Positions 34,438 to 42,840 are shown, numbered from the stretch's first letter. The stretch is 42,840 bases of DNA from Cryobacterium sp. MLB-32 (GCF_000738085.1 NZ_JPRS01000006.1:1-42840); one strand, 5' to 3'. Made by a program: numbers and translations. The notes: generated by a model not told the origin, from the sequence alone.

Positions 34438-35238
34438 CTAGAACGGGAAGAGCAGACGGTGCAGGAACTGCCGCGTTCGCTCGTTCTGCGGATTCCGGAG
34501 CAGCTGTTTGGGTTCGCCTCGCTCCACGATCCGGCCGCCGTCGACGAAGGCCACCTCGTGAGCCACCTCACGGGCGAATTCGAGTTCGTGGGTGACGATG
34601 ACCATGGTCCAGCCTTCCGTCGCGAGCTCCTTGATCAGGCGCAGTACATCACCAACCAGCTCGGGGTCCAGGGCCGAGGTCGGCTCGTCGAACAGCAACA
34701 GCTGTGGTCGCAGCGCGAGCGCGCGCACAATTCCGACGCGCTGTTGCTGACCGCCGGACAACTCAAAGGGATAGCTGTCCTTCTTCTCGGTGAGGCCCAC
34801 GCGGTCGAGCAGGGCCAGCGCTTCCGCTCGAACCTCGGCAGCCGGTCGTTTCTGCACGATGATCGGGCCCTCGGTCACATTCTCGAGCACTGTCTTGTGG
34901 GGAAAGAGGTTGTAGTGCTGGAAGACCATGGCGGAGCGGTCGCGCAGTGTCGTGAGGGCTTTCTTCGACGGTGCCGCGTCGAAGGCGATCGAGAGTTCCC
35001 CCGCCACCTCGATCGTGCCACCGTCGGCGAGTTCGAGCCCGTTCAGGCACCGCAGAATGGTCGTCTTACCCGACCCGGACGGGCCGATGAGGGCCAGCAC
35101 GCCGCCGCGCGAAACGTCGAGGTCGACGGACTGCAGCACGTGATTCGTGCCGAAGCTCTTCTGCAGGCCCCGTACCGACAGTAGGGCCGGCGCCGCGGCA
35201 TCCGCCGACGGGGGCACAGGAAGGTCAGCGGGCGACAT
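34438..35238 (-). CDS. Polar amino acid (cystine-type) ABC importer, ATP-binding protein
   Basis: 266 residues from ATG 35238. It powers the importer encoded upstream. All ABC motifs are present: Walker A GPSGSGKT (about residues 53-60), Q-loop FQHYNLFPH, signature LSGGQQQR, Walker [15 protein letters not shown] and H-loop VTHE. The [14 protein letters not shown] stretch is typical of the GlnQ/TcyN/YecC group. A 20-residue Pro/Ala-rich N-terminal extension precedes the domain. The start lies inside the end of the permease gene (14-base overlap). Substrate specificity is inferred from the binding protein. Confidence 0.92.
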   Translation of the reverse strand: MSPADLPVPPSADAAAPALLSVRGLQKSFGTNHVLQSVDLDVSRGGVLALIGPSGSGKTTILRCLNGLELADGGTIEVAGELSIAFDAAPSKKALTTLRDRSAMVFQHYNLFPHKTVLENVTEGPIIVQKRPAAEVRAEALALLDRVGLTEKKDSYPFELSGGQQQRVGIVRALALRPQLLLFDEPTSALDPELVGDVLRLIKELATEGWTMVIVTHELEFAREVAHEVAFVDGGRIVERGEPKQLLRNPQNERTRQFLHRLLFPF

Positions 35239-35893
35239 AGCGGTCCAATCGCTTTTCGAGGATTCCCTGCCCGGTCGACAACACGAGGCAGATGACCCAG
35301 TAGATCAGGGCCGCTTCGAGGTAGATCAGCATGAATTCCTGGCTGAAGGCCGTGATCTGTTGCGCCTCGCGGAACAACTCGGTCACAAGGATGACCGAGG
35401 CCAGGGAGGTGTCCTTCACGAGGCTGATGAAGGTGTTCGACAGCGGGGGCACCGAGACCCTGGCGGCCTGCGGCAGGATGATGCGCGTGAGCGCGCGCGC
35501 CCGCGACATCCCGATCATGTACGCGGCCTCCCACTGCCCCTTGGGCACCGAGAGGATGGCCGCGCGGATGACTTCGGCGGCATACCCGCCCACGTTGATC
35601 GAGAACGCCGCGACGGCGCTCGGCCACGGGTCGATCACCACTCCGATCGAGGGCAGCCCGTAGAAGATCACGAACAGCTGCACGAGAAGCGGTGTGCCGC
35701 GCACGATCGAAATATACACGCGCGCGATGGTCGACAGCCACCGGCTCGACGACAGCCGCATCAGGGCCAGGACGAGTGCGAGGACCAGGCCGATCGCGAA
35801 CGACATGAGAGCCAGCGGGATCGTGCCGCGAATGGCCCCGTCGAGGAGCGGCAGCAGGGAGCTGAAAAACAACTCCCAATTGGGCTGGATCAT
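35225..35893 (-). CDS. Polar amino acid (cystine-type) ABC importer, permease
   Basis: 222 residues from ATG 35893. It is a HisM/TcyL-type membrane subunit with about five helices. The typical [21 protein letters not shown] segment lies about residues 59-79, and the ATPase-contacting EAA loop ([22 protein letters not shown]) about 122-143. Length is normal for this subfamily. It follows the binding-protein gene by 9 bases and overlaps the ATPase gene. Similar permeases in E. coli (YecS/TcyL) import cystine; the same role is likely here but not proven. Confidence 0.92.
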   Translation of the reverse strand: MIQPNWELFFSSLLPLLDGAIRGTIPLALMSFAIGLVLALVLALMRLSSSRWLSTIARVYISIVRGTPLLVQLFVIFYGLPSIGVVIDPWPSAVAAFSINVGGYAAEVIRAAILSVPKGQWEAAYMIGMSRARALTRIILPQAARVSVPPLSNTFISLVKDTSLASVILVTELFREAQQITAFSQEFMLIYLEAALIYWVICLVLSTGQGILEKRLDRYVAR

Positions 35894-35902
35894 GGGTACG
35901 AG

Positions 35903-36730
35903 TTACTTGCTGACGTCGGCGCCGAAGTACTTGTCGGAGATGGAAGCGAGGGTTCCATCGGCGGCGAGAGTCGCGAGGGCCTCGTCAACTGCGGTGGCAA
36001 GAGCCGTGCCGCCCTTGGCGAACGCGAAGGCGCTCTCCGACTGCTCGGTCGTCTCGGCCGCGACCCTGAGGCCGGTGGCGTCATTGTTCTTCTTGTAGTC
36101 GAGGAAGGTCAGCTTGTCGTTGACCGTGGCATCCACTCGGCCCTGTTCGACGAGGGCGACAGACTGAGCCCACCCTTCGACGCCTTCAACGGTGGCGCCG
36201 CTTTCGGTCGCGAGGGTGTTCCAGTTGCTCGTGAGTGACTGGGCCGTCGTCTTGCCGGCCAGGCTTTCGAACGAGGTGATCGATGTGTTGTCGCTCGGAA
36301 CCACGATGACGCCGTTCGAGTAGGTGTAGGGCGTGGAGAATTCGTAGGCGGCGACGCGCTCGGGGGTCATGGACACCTGATTGGCGATCATATCGAAGCG
36401 ACCGGAGGTGAGGCCCGCAAAGATGCCGTCCCACTGGGTCTCTTCGAATTTCACCGTGAGACCGAGCTCGGCGGCGACGGCCGTGGCGACCTCCACGTCG
36501 TAACCCGTGAGGTCGCCTGAGCCGTCCTCGTGGAACGAGAACGGACGGTAGGTGCCTTCGGTGCCGACGGTCAGTGTGCCGGATTCCTGCACGGAACTGA
36601 GAGACGTGTCGGTTCCGGCGTTCGAGGAGCCGGCGGTTGTCGCGGAGCAGCCCGTGAGGGTCAAGGCGACGGCCGTGAGGAGTGCGGCGGAGCTGAGCGT
36701 GAACTTGATCGTCATGCGGTTGATCGTCAT
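35903..36730 (-). CDS. Polar amino acid (cystine-type) ABC importer, lipoprotein binding protein
   Basis: 275 residues from ATG 36730 (ATG 36715 is possible). A lipoprotein signal peptide ends at Cys28 in LTLTGC, so the protein should be anchored outside the membrane. The mature part is a type II periplasmic-binding fold: GTEGTYRPFSFHEDG, LTGYDVEVATAVA, TQWDGIFAGLTSGRFDMIANQV and the FSTPYTYS hinge. These resemble the cystine binders FliY/TcyJ more than glutamine or histidine binders. It is the first gene of the operon; the 134-base leader before it showed no clear riboswitch or promoter. Cystine specificity is inference from overall pattern. Confidence 0.9.
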   Translation of the reverse strand: MTINRMTIKFTLSSAALLTAVALTLTGCSATTAGSSNAGTDTSLSSVQESGTLTVGTEGTYRPFSFHEDGSGDLTGYDVEVATAVAAELGLTVKFEETQWDGIFAGLTSGRFDMIANQVSMTPERVAAYEFSTPYTYSNGVIVVPSDNTSITSFESLAGKTTAQSLTSNWNTLATESGATVEGVEGWAQSVALVEQGRVDATVNDKLTFLDYKKNNDATGLRVAAETTEQSESAFAFAKGGTALATAVDEALATLAADGTLASISDKYFGADVSK

Positions 36731-36864
36731 GGGGTGCGTGCCTTTATCGGTGTCAGAAAGAGTGAGGCCGCCAGAGGCAGCATCCGTAGCGTAACAAGTC
36801 GCGGGAGACGTCGAATATTCCGGTTACGCCGTATGGCGCCGCCACAGCGTGTTCGCCAACCGGC

Positions 36865-38978
36865 TTAGGAACGCAGCGCGAGCGTGAACGGCAGCACGGC
36901 TGAGGCTCCGTGTCGACGCAGCAGCCGGCCGGCGACGGTGAGAGTCCACCGGCTGTCGGCGACGTCATCGATGAGCAGCAGGGGCTGGCCCGCGAACGGT
37001 TCGAGGGCCGCGTCAAGCTCTGGCCCCACCTCGAATCGCTCCCACACGTTGGAGAGGCGGTAGGCGCTGTTGCCGCCTGCCGTTCCGGTGGGGCCGCCAT
37101 TGGCCGGAGAGAGTTCCCCGAGCCACGGCAATCGGCCCACCTCTGACAGGGCCCGTGCCACGGAATCTATGAGCAACGGATGCTGCCGCGACGGCATCGT
37201 GACGATGGCCGCGGGGCGTTCCGGCCAGTTCCACTCGGCGAGCACGCGAATGCAGGCGGCCGTCATCGCGTGGCTGGCGGGGGCATCCGTCGCCTGCGGC
37301 TCAAAGACCCCACGCAGCGCTCCGCCCCAGCCCAGATCGGTGAGCCGGGCGAGGGCCCGTCCTTCGGAGAGCCGGTCGGCCGGCGCGATCTTGCCGGTGG
37401 CGTTGACGCCCAGGTTTGCCACGCCGGTGGGCCATTGCGCGCGGGCGTCGATGGTCACACCGACACGGTCGAGAGAGGCGGCCGCGGTCGCGGCGGCCTC
37501 GTCCTGCACGTCGACGGGGTACCACGGTGACGTGCAGTTGTCGCAGCGGCCGCAGGCAACCGCGGTTTCGTCGTCGAGGGCGCGCTGCAGAAACTCCATG
37601 CGGCAGCCCGTGGTGGTTTCGAACTCGATCATCGCGCGCTGTTCGTGCACGCGGGCCGCGGCAATGCGGTCGTAGCGTTCGCTGTCGTAGGTCCATGGCT
37701 GGCCGGTCGAGACCCAGCCACCCTTGACCCGGCGTACGGCGCCGTCCACGTCGAGCACCTTGAGCAGCAGCTCGAGTGGGGTGCGGCGCAGGTCGACGCG
37801 TGCCTCAAGAGCCGGGGTGGACAGCGGGGCTCCGCCGTTGTCGGTCAACGCGCGCAGCACGGATTCGGCCTTGGCCTGGTTGGGCATCGACGCGGTGGCG
37901 AAGTAGTGCCAGATGGCCTCGTCTTCGGTTCCCGGCAGCAGCAACACATCGGCGTTCTCGGTGGCGCGCCCGGCGCGTCCCACCTGCTGGTAGTAGGCCA
38001 CGGGCGAGGACGGGGCCCCGAGGTGCAGCACGAAGCCCAGGTCGGGCTTGTCGAAGCCCATCCCGAGGGCGCTGGTGGCCACGAGGGCCTTGACCTCGTT
38101 GTTTTTCAGCAGCCTCTCGGACTCTTCCCGCTCGCTCGTGTCGGTCTGTCCCGTGTAGGCGCGCACCGTGTGACCGGCGTCGCGGAGCAGCCGGGCGTGT
38201 CTTCGGCCGCTGACACCGTGAGGGTGTAGATGATGCCGCTGCCGGGCAGTTCGCCGAGGTGGCTCAGCAGCCAGGCCAGCCGAGCACGAGAATCGGGCAG
38301 CCGCAGCACACCGAGGCGCAGCGATGTGCGCGCGAGTGGCCCTCGAATGGTGATGACGGCATTGCCCGCCGACTGCATCTGCTCTGCCACATCGGTCACG
38401 ACCCGACTGTTGGCCGTGGCCGTGGTGGCGAGAACGGGCACACCCGTGGGCATCTCGGCGATCAGGTCGCGGAGCCGTCGGTAGTCCGGACGAAAATCGT
38501 GGCCCCAGTCGGAGATGCAGTGCGCCTCGTCGACCACGAGCATCCCCACGCGATTGATCAGAGCGGGAAGCTGCTCGTCCCGAAAGGACGGATTGTTCAG
38601 TCGTTCGGGAGACACGAGCAGCACGTCGACCTCGTCGCGCTGCAGCTTCTGCAACACATCGCTCCACTCGTGCGCGTTGGACGAGTTGATCGAAACCGCG
38701 CGCACTCCCGCGCGCGCGGCGGCCGCCACCTGATCGCGCATGAGGGCAAGCAGGGGGGACACCAGGATCGTGGGGCCGGCGCCCTGGCGCCGCAGCAGCA
38801 GGGTCGCGACGAAGTACACGGCCGACTTTCCCCACCCGGTGCGCTGCACGACCAGCGCGCGGCGCCGCTGGTCCACGAGCGTCTCGATGGCCTCAAACTG
38901 GCCGTCGTGGAAGTCGGCATCCGGCCGGCCCACGAGCGTGCGCAGGATGGCGAGAGCGGATTCGCGGGTGTCAGTCAT
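36865..38978 (-). pseudogene. RecQ-type helicase gene split by a frameshift
   Basis: The 5' part (ATG 38978 to TGA 38106) gives 290 residues and the 3' part is open from about 38200 to TAA 36865. Inserting one base near 38196 joins SAAEDT to ARLLRDAGHTVRAYTGQT in a continuous 704-residue protein. Helicase motifs: TGWGKS (Walker A, about residue 48), DEAHCISDWGHDFRPDYR, TTATAN, ATSALGMGFDKPD and QQVGRAGRA. A Cys-rich zinc site (GCRMEF... CGRCDNC) follows. The C-terminus resembles a phosphoribosyltransferase/ComF-like domain (LLLIDDVADSRWTLT). RecQ unwinds DNA in repair. Both halves keep normal coding over hundreds of codons, so the break is recent or a sequence error. Confidence 0.85.
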
Positions 38979-39114
38979 ACGTCAAGCGTGTCAGATGCCG
39001 CTGACACGGTGACGGTCGTGGTTTCACTGTTTCTGGCCATTGTTCAAGGCTAAGCGAACGCGACTCGCGGCGGCACGCGACGTCACGGTCGGGGCCCGTC
39101 GTTAGGCTCGGCGT

Positions 39115-39897
39115 ATGAACGTCATCCAATCATTCGAGCCACGCATGCATCCGGAATCGGTTCCCGGATTTCGGCGTCTGGTTGCCCAGGCGCGCGTGAG
39201 CGACCCGATCCTGCTCAACGAACGGGCGATGACCCGCATGGTGGGACACGTGCTCTGGATGCTGCGGCGCGTCGGGGACAGCGGCATCCGCCTGACGAAG
39301 GCCGGCCTCCTGCCGCCTGCCGTCGTGGTCGAGGCCACGACCGAGCTGGACTGGGGGTGGCCGGTGCCGGTCAACCGGGAAAGCAACATCACCCCCCTGC
39401 GGGAGATGCGCGCGTACATGCGTGACGTTGGGCTGCTGCGGGTGAGCAAGGGGCAGCTGTCGCTGACCGTGAAAGGGCGCACACTCGCTCGGTCGCCCCG
39501 CGAACTCTGGTGGCACCTCGCGCGCACGGTGCACAAGAGCCGTACTCCGGTGATCACCGATGCGACGCGGATTCTGCTGCTGTTCATCGCCACGCGCAGC
39601 CTCGACGAAGAAGAGGACTACTTCGACGCCGTAGCCCAGGGCCTGAACACGATCGGGTGGGCCGAGAAGGACGGCAGCCCGGTTGAGCCGATGCGGGCAC
39701 AACGGCTGATCCTCGACAAATGGCGGCTGCTGACCCGCCTTGGGGTCTTCACGGAAGGCGAGCTCTGGTACGGGAATTCCTGGACGCCCTCCGTCGGCGG
39801 CGCAGCGTTCGCGCGTGCCGCTCTGCAGACCGCGGTACCTGCCCCGCAGCCGGAAGAACTCGGGCCCATCCGCCGGGGTAGTCTCAGCTCGGAATAG
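39115..39897 (+). CDS. Hypothetical protein, resembling C-terminal domain of pRiA4b ORF-3 proteins
   Basis: 260 residues from ATG 39115; the ribosome site is weak (TAGGCTCGG). The middle contains IRLTKAGLLPPAVV, LREMRAYMRDVGLLRV and KGQLSLTVKGRTLARSPREL followed by WWHLA. This LTKAG-x-LPP / GLLR / LTxxGR / WWHLA pattern recurs in the C-terminal part of many actinobacterial proteins annotated 'plasmid pRiA4b ORF-3 family', and looks like tandem winged helices. The N-terminal pRiA4b fold itself is absent. No catalytic motif, signal peptide or membrane segment was seen. It is divergent from recQ and convergent with the DUF2510 gene at a 2-base gap. The function is not known. Confidence 0.7.
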   Translation: MNVIQSFEPRMHPESVPGFRRLVAQARVSDPILLNERAMTRMVGHVLWMLRRVGDSGIRLTKAGLLPPAVVVEATTELDWGWPVPVNRESNITPLREMRAYMRDVGLLRVSKGQLSLTVKGRTLARSPRELWWHLARTVHKSRTPVITDATRILLLFIATRSLDEEEDYFDAVAQGLNTIGWAEKDGSPVEPMRAQRLILDKWRLLTRLGVFTEGELWYGNSWTPSVGGAAFARAALQTAVPAPQPEELGPIRRGSLSSE

Positions 39898-39910
39898 TCT
39901 CAGCTCGGAA
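39879..39910. repeat. 16-bp tandem duplication at the meeting point of two genes
   Basis: TAGTCTCAGCTCGGAA occurs at 39879-39894 and again at 39895-39910. The stop of the plus-strand gene (TAG 39895-39897) and of the minus-strand gene (TCA 39900-39902 on this strand) both lie in the second copy, so the duplication shaped both 3' ends. Confidence 0.9.
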
Positions 39911-40505
39911 TAGTGTCCATGACAGCGGGAATGTACATGTTCATTGCCGTCGAAATCTTGGTCGCGCTCACGATGACCCCGAGCAGGACGATCGCCACCC
40001 ACACCCAGACCGCCGTGAGGGTGCCGCCCACCCGGCGGCGCACGATGACCGAGCGGCCGATCACGTAGATGCCGCTGTAGAGGAATGTCCAGGCCCAGTG
40101 GAACGGGCGGGCGAGTCCGAGCCGGGACAGTCGCCGCCGATCGAAGAATGCCAGCAGGATGCTGGCCACGTAGATTCCGAAACTGAGAATCTGGATCAGC
40201 GTGTACGTCGCGTCGATCATCGGGGCATCGGTTGACAGCGTATTCATGAGATACGTGGTCATATCGAACTGGCTCATGGCCAGCAAGGACAGAATCGGAA
40301 GCAGCACAATCGTCCAGAGCAGCGCATTGTTCACGCGGGTGCCTGACCCGGCCACAAGTGGGGGAGTGACCCCGTAGACCTCGAGGGACGGATCGTGCTG
40401 GTGCTCGGTCCACTGCGCGCCGTCCCACCAGCGAAGTCCCGGAGCCCCGGACGGATCCGGGTACCAGCCTTTTTCGTGAAGTGTGTTTCCTGCTGAATCC
40501 GTCAT
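39900..40505 (-). CDS. DUF2510 domain membrane protein
   Basis: 201 residues from ATG 40505, with GGGGGA 5 bases upstream; the adjoining ATG 40508 is too close to it. The short N-terminal DUF2510 domain is KGWYPDPSGAPGLRWWDGAQ (about residues 11-30), a Trp-rich motif found in front of many actinobacterial membrane proteins. Four to five hydrophobic helices follow (for example VNNALLWTIVLLPILSLLAM, IQILSFGIYVASILLAFF, and a final AVWVWVAIVLLGVIVSA). No enzyme motif is visible. The role is unknown; such proteins probably sense or anchor at the membrane. It is divergent from the M18 aminopeptidase gene with about 60 bases between them. Confidence 0.82.
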   Translation of the reverse strand: MTDSAGNTLHEKGWYPDPSGAPGLRWWDGAQWTEHQHDPSLEVYGVTPPLVAGSGTRVNNALLWTIVLLPILSLLAMSQFDMTTYLMNTLSTDAPMIDATYTLIQILSFGIYVASILLAFFDRRRLSRLGLARPFHWAWTFLYSGIYVIGRSVIVRRRVGGTLTAVWVWVAIVLLGVIVSATKISTAMNMYIPAVMDTIPS

Positions 40506-40566
40506 CATTCCCCCATCGTGTGGCACCCAGTCTAGGTGCGCACTCCATCGGTGGTTGGATGGACGG

Positions 40567-41850
40567 ATGGATGCCACACCCGCGTATATCGATGACTTCG
40601 CCCGTTTCATCTCCGCCTCGCCGTCGTCGTACCACGCGGCCGCCGAGGTTGCCCGTCGCCTCGAGACGCACGGGTTCGTGCGGTTGAGCGAATCGGACGA
40701 GTGGTCGGGGGAGCCGGGCGGTCGCTTCGTCGTGCGCGACGGGGCCGTCGTGGCGTGGCTCCAGCCGGTGGGGGCTGGACCGACAACGCCCTACAAAATT
40801 CTCGGTGCCCACACGGACTCGCCCGGTTTCAAGCTCAAGCCCAAACCCACCATCGGCTCTCACGGCTGGTTGCAGGCCGGCGTCGAGGTGTACGGCGGTC
40901 CGCTGCTCAACTCCTGGCTTGACCGCGAGCTCGAACTCGCCGGCCGGCTTGTCACCCGGGACGGCACGGAGCACCTCGTGCGCACGGGCCCGTTCCTCCG
41001 CATTCCGCAGCTCGCCGTTCACCTCGACCGTGAAGTGAACAACGGTCTCGTGCTCGACCGGCAGCGTCACCTCACCCCGGTCTTCGGTGTCGGAGACGTT
41101 GCGCAGGCCGACCTGGTCGCGCACCTCGCCGACCGTGCGGGTGTGGAAGCCGCGGACGTGGCCGGCTACGACATCCTGACCGCAGACACCGCGCCGCCCG
41201 CTCGGTTCGGCCTTGGGAACACGCTTTTCGCGGCGGGACGCATGGACAACCTGTCGGCCGTTCACGCCGGCCTTCGTGCGCTCATCGCGGCGGCAGCCGT
41301 GCCGTCCGGTGGTACGAGCATCAGCCTGCTGGCCGCGTTCGACCATGAGGAACTGGGCTCGCAGTCGCGCTCCGGAGCCAGTGGGCCCCTGCTCGACGAC
41401 ATCCTCACCCGCATCTCGGCCGGCCTCGGGGCATCCGTTTCGCAGCGGCTGCAGGCCTACGCCGAGTCGTGGTGTCTCTCGGCCGACGCCGGCCACGCCG
41501 TGGACCCGAACTACTCAGAGCGTCACGACCCGGCCAATATGCCCATTCTCGGGGGCGGTCCGCTGCTCAAGATCAACGCCAACCAGCGTTATGCGACGGA
41601 TGCCGTGGGCGCGGCCCTGTGGGCACGCACCTGTGAGCAGGCCGGCGTGAATTACCAGGAATTCGTGTCGAACAACACGGTGCCGTGCGGCTCGACCATC
41701 GGACCGCTGACCGCGACAAGGCTCGGTATCCGCACGGTGGATGTGGGCGTTGCTCTGCTGTCGATGCACTCCGCCCGCGAACTTTGCCACGTGAACGACC
41801 CGGGGGCTCTGTCGGCCGCTATTGAGGCGTTCTTCAGCCCCGCGAGCTAA
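40567..41850 (+). CDS. M18 family (aspartyl) aminopeptidase
   Basis: 427 residues from ATG 40567; upstream codons in the same phase extend to 40483 but overlap the divergent leader and show no similarity. Zinc and catalytic residues of the family are visible: His in GAHTDSPGF (about 81), Asp in GRMDNLSA (about 226), the Glu pair in DHEELGS (about 260), Asp in SADAGHAVDPNY (about 306) and His in SMHSARELCH (about 400). M18 enzymes are large cytosolic dodecamers removing N-terminal Asp/Glu or neutral residues from peptides. Length is normal. The stop overlaps the stop of the convergent MpaB-like gene by three bases. Confidence 0.93.
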   Translation: MDATPAYIDDFARFISASPSSYHAAAEVARRLETHGFVRLSESDEWSGEPGGRFVVRDGAVVAWLQPVGAGPTTPYKILGAHTDSPGFKLKPKPTIGSHGWLQAGVEVYGGPLLNSWLDRELELAGRLVTRDGTEHLVRTGPFLRIPQLAVHLDREVNNGLVLDRQRHLTPVFGVGDVAQADLVAHLADRAGVEAADVAGYDILTADTAPPARFGLGNTLFAAGRMDNLSAVHAGLRALIAAAAVPSGGTSISLLAAFDHEELGSQSRSGASGPLLDDILTRISAGLGASVSQRLQAYAESWCLSADAGHAVDPNYSERHDPANMPILGGGPLLKINANQRYATDAVGAALWARTCEQAGVNYQEFVSNNTVPCGSTIGPLTATRLGIRTVDVGVALLSMHSARELCHVNDPGALSAAIEAFFSPAS

Positions 41851-42764
41851 CTGGCGGCGGCCTCGGCGGCCTCGGCGGCCTCCAGGCGCGTGATGCGCAC
41901 GCGCGCGGCGTCCTCTGAGGAGGACGCGGGGCCGAGGAGCAGGCGCACGAAGGTGAGCACCGCCCCGGTGGCCCAGACCACCGGGAGCCAGGAGCGGCGC
42001 AGGCCGAGCATGTCGCGGTATTCACGGGGGATCGACGCGACGGCGCCGGCAAACATGATGCGGTAAAACGGCAGCATTGAGCGTCTCAACGGCGGATGAC
42101 GGATGAACCGCACCGCGTCAGCGACTCGTTCGTCGCTCTTGAGGATGTTCGCGCTGCGGAACGCCTCAAGCTGGGACTGCAGCGCGGCGGCAGTAGCCGG
42201 CGGGTTCTGCACGCCGATGAGTTCGCCGGCCTTCGCCCACTCGCGCACGTATGCGTCGGCGCCGCCCGGGATGGCCCCGCCCCAGAGCTTGTGGGACTCA
42301 AGGAAGGCATCCGTGAATACCACGTGCACCCACGACAGCAGTTCGGGGTCACCGGCCGCGTACGAACGCTCGTTCTCCTGGGCATCGAGGTAGGTGCCAG
42401 CAACGCGTCCGTGGAACTGAGCCACGCGCCCGGACTCACGGACGGCCGTCTCAGTGTCGGCGAACGTCACGGTGACCAGCCACCGAATGGTTCCGGATAG
42501 GCGACCGAGGGGATCTTCGTGATATCGGGACCAGTCGTGCACGCCCGCCATCGCTCCCGGGTGCAGGGTCTGCATGAGCAGGGCGCGGATACCGGCAACC
42601 ATGGTCGCCAAGCCGCCGTGCACGGCCCAGGAGGCGGAACCCGGGCCGAAGAATCCGCGGTCGCTGCCCTTCTCCATTTGGGAGACCCACGTCGGGCGGC
42701 CGTCGCCGTCGCCGGAGAGGGTCGTCAGCAAATGTGATCGCCAGCTGTCTGCAAACTTGCCCAT
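41847..42764 (-). CDS. MpaB/DUF2236 oxygenase-like protein
   Basis: 305 residues from ATG 42764. The DUF2236/oxygenase MpaB family pattern is clear: GFFGPGSASWAVHGG, LLMQTLHPGAMAGV followed by HDWSRYHEDPLGRL, an AQFHGRVAGTYLDAQ segment, and LLSWVHVVFTDAFLE with the conserved His. Relatives include fungal MpaB and latex-clearing proteins, which bind heme or metal, but most bacterial members are uncharacterised. The C-terminal tail ends in EAAEAAEAAAS encoded by a 9-bp repeat (GGCGGCCTC x3 at 41856-41882 on the plus strand). Its 3' end meets that of the M18 gene. No ribosome site is obvious upstream of the start. Confidence 0.85.
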   Translation of the reverse strand: MGKFADSWRSHLLTTLSGDGDGRPTWVSQMEKGSDRGFFGPGSASWAVHGGLATMVAGIRALLMQTLHPGAMAGVHDWSRYHEDPLGRLSGTIRWLVTVTFADTETAVRESGRVAQFHGRVAGTYLDAQENERSYAAGDPELLSWVHVVFTDAFLESHKLWGGAIPGGADAYVREWAKAGELIGVQNPPATAAALQSQLEAFRSANILKSDERVADAVRFIRHPPLRRSMLPFYRIMFAGAVASIPREYRDMLGLRRSWLPVVWATGAVLTFVRLLLGPASSSEDAARVRITRLEAAEAAEAAAS

Positions 42765-42810
42765 TAGGTGAGCGTAGCGGCGAGACCAGCGAGCGGGCTG
42801 TGTGACTGCT

Positions 42811-42840
42811 CCGAACCGAGCCGAGCCGAACCGAGCCGAG
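42811..42840. repeat. Pentamer/15-bp tandem repeat at window edge
   Basis: Six CCGA(A/G) pentamers run to the end of the window, arranged as two identical 15-base units (CCGAACCGAGCCGAG). The array is cut by the window edge, so its length is unknown. Confidence 0.75.

Noticed and set aside
36731-36864. Riboswitch in the leader of the cystine-type importer
   Set aside because: No SAM- or other known riboswitch core sequence could be recognised in the 134 bases.
18921-38978. A defence island made of RecB-like nuclease, SbcCD, RecQ and others
   Set aside because: The genes are separated by metabolic operons, are typical housekeeping or repair genes, and no toxin, phage sensor or mobile element is linked.
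38979-39114. LexA box between recQ and the hypothetical gene
   Set aside because: Only a half-site (CGAAC) is present, without the matching inverted half at the right distance.
39130-41496. 788-codon frame opposite three genes near the right end
   Set aside because: It crosses genes on both strands, has no recognisable domain, and arises from GC-biased codon positions.

Overview
This is a high-GC (roughly two-thirds G+C by eye) bacterial chromosomal segment. It most likely comes from an actinobacterium of the family Microbacteriaceae (Cryobacterium/Leifsonia-like). The placement is inferred from a DUF222/13E12-type HNH endonuclease, a fused PIG-L deacetylase/methyltransferase, GAF-ANTAR regulators, a TM0106-type RecB-like nuclease-helicase, a RecQ with a phosphoribosyltransferase-like tail, and a fru-ptsI-ptsH operon typical of that group. 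No rRNA, tRNA, CRISPR array, integrase, transposase or phage structural gene was recognised, so the window reads as ordinary core/accessory chromosome.

Layout. 1-9.6 kb: 3' part of an HNH endonuclease; a SNF2/Swi2 helicase (-) without the usual N-terminal zinc finger; a broken PIG-L deacetylase/methyltransferase (+); two overlapping GAF-ANTAR antiterminator-type regulators (-); an S9 oligopeptidase B (-); and a 60-residue CxxC protein (-). 9.6-18.7 kb: gamma-glutamyltransferase (-) with a 5' frameshift, a remnant of a DUF1801 gene, a membrane GGDEF/EAL protein (-), a MarR regulator divergent from a TspO-like/MFS efflux pair around a perfect 14-bp palindrome, and a small conserved gene plus FHA gene pair (-). 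18.9-23.1 kb: TM0106-type nuclease-helicase (+) meeting a frameshifted potassium channel gene (-). 23.2-29.2 kb: a complete fructose PTS operon (fruR-fruK-fruA-ptsI-ptsH, -) with a promoter/operator at one end and a long hairpin terminator at the other. 29.3-33.4 kb: sbcD-sbcC (+). 33.4-36.7 kb: a repeat-dense junction, a Pr6Pr-type membrane protein and a cystine/polar amino acid ABC importer (-). 36.9-42.8 kb: a frameshifted recQ (-), a hypothetical winged-helix-like protein (+), a DUF2510 membrane protein (-), an M18 aminopeptidase (+) and an MpaB/DUF2236 oxygenase-like protein (-).

How the genes work together. The fru operon is a self-contained sugar import and phosphorylation unit: DeoR-type repressor, 1-phosphofructokinase, EIIABC and the general PTS proteins EI and HPr. 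SbcD/SbcC form one nuclease complex. The ABC genes form one importer. MarR-TspO-MFS looks like a repressor-controlled membrane/efflux unit. Several DNA-processing enzymes (SNF2, RecB-like, SbcCD, RecQ, HNH) are scattered rather than arranged as a defence island.

Two global features stand out. First, six apparent one-base deletions, each losing a G.C pair (usually in a short G or C run), interrupt five otherwise well preserved reading frames. This density suggests sequencing error as much as gene decay. Second, short tandem repeats are common, and several unrelated ones have a 15-bp period. I did not find a convincing undescribed multi-gene system; the most unusual items are listed as findings with modest scores.
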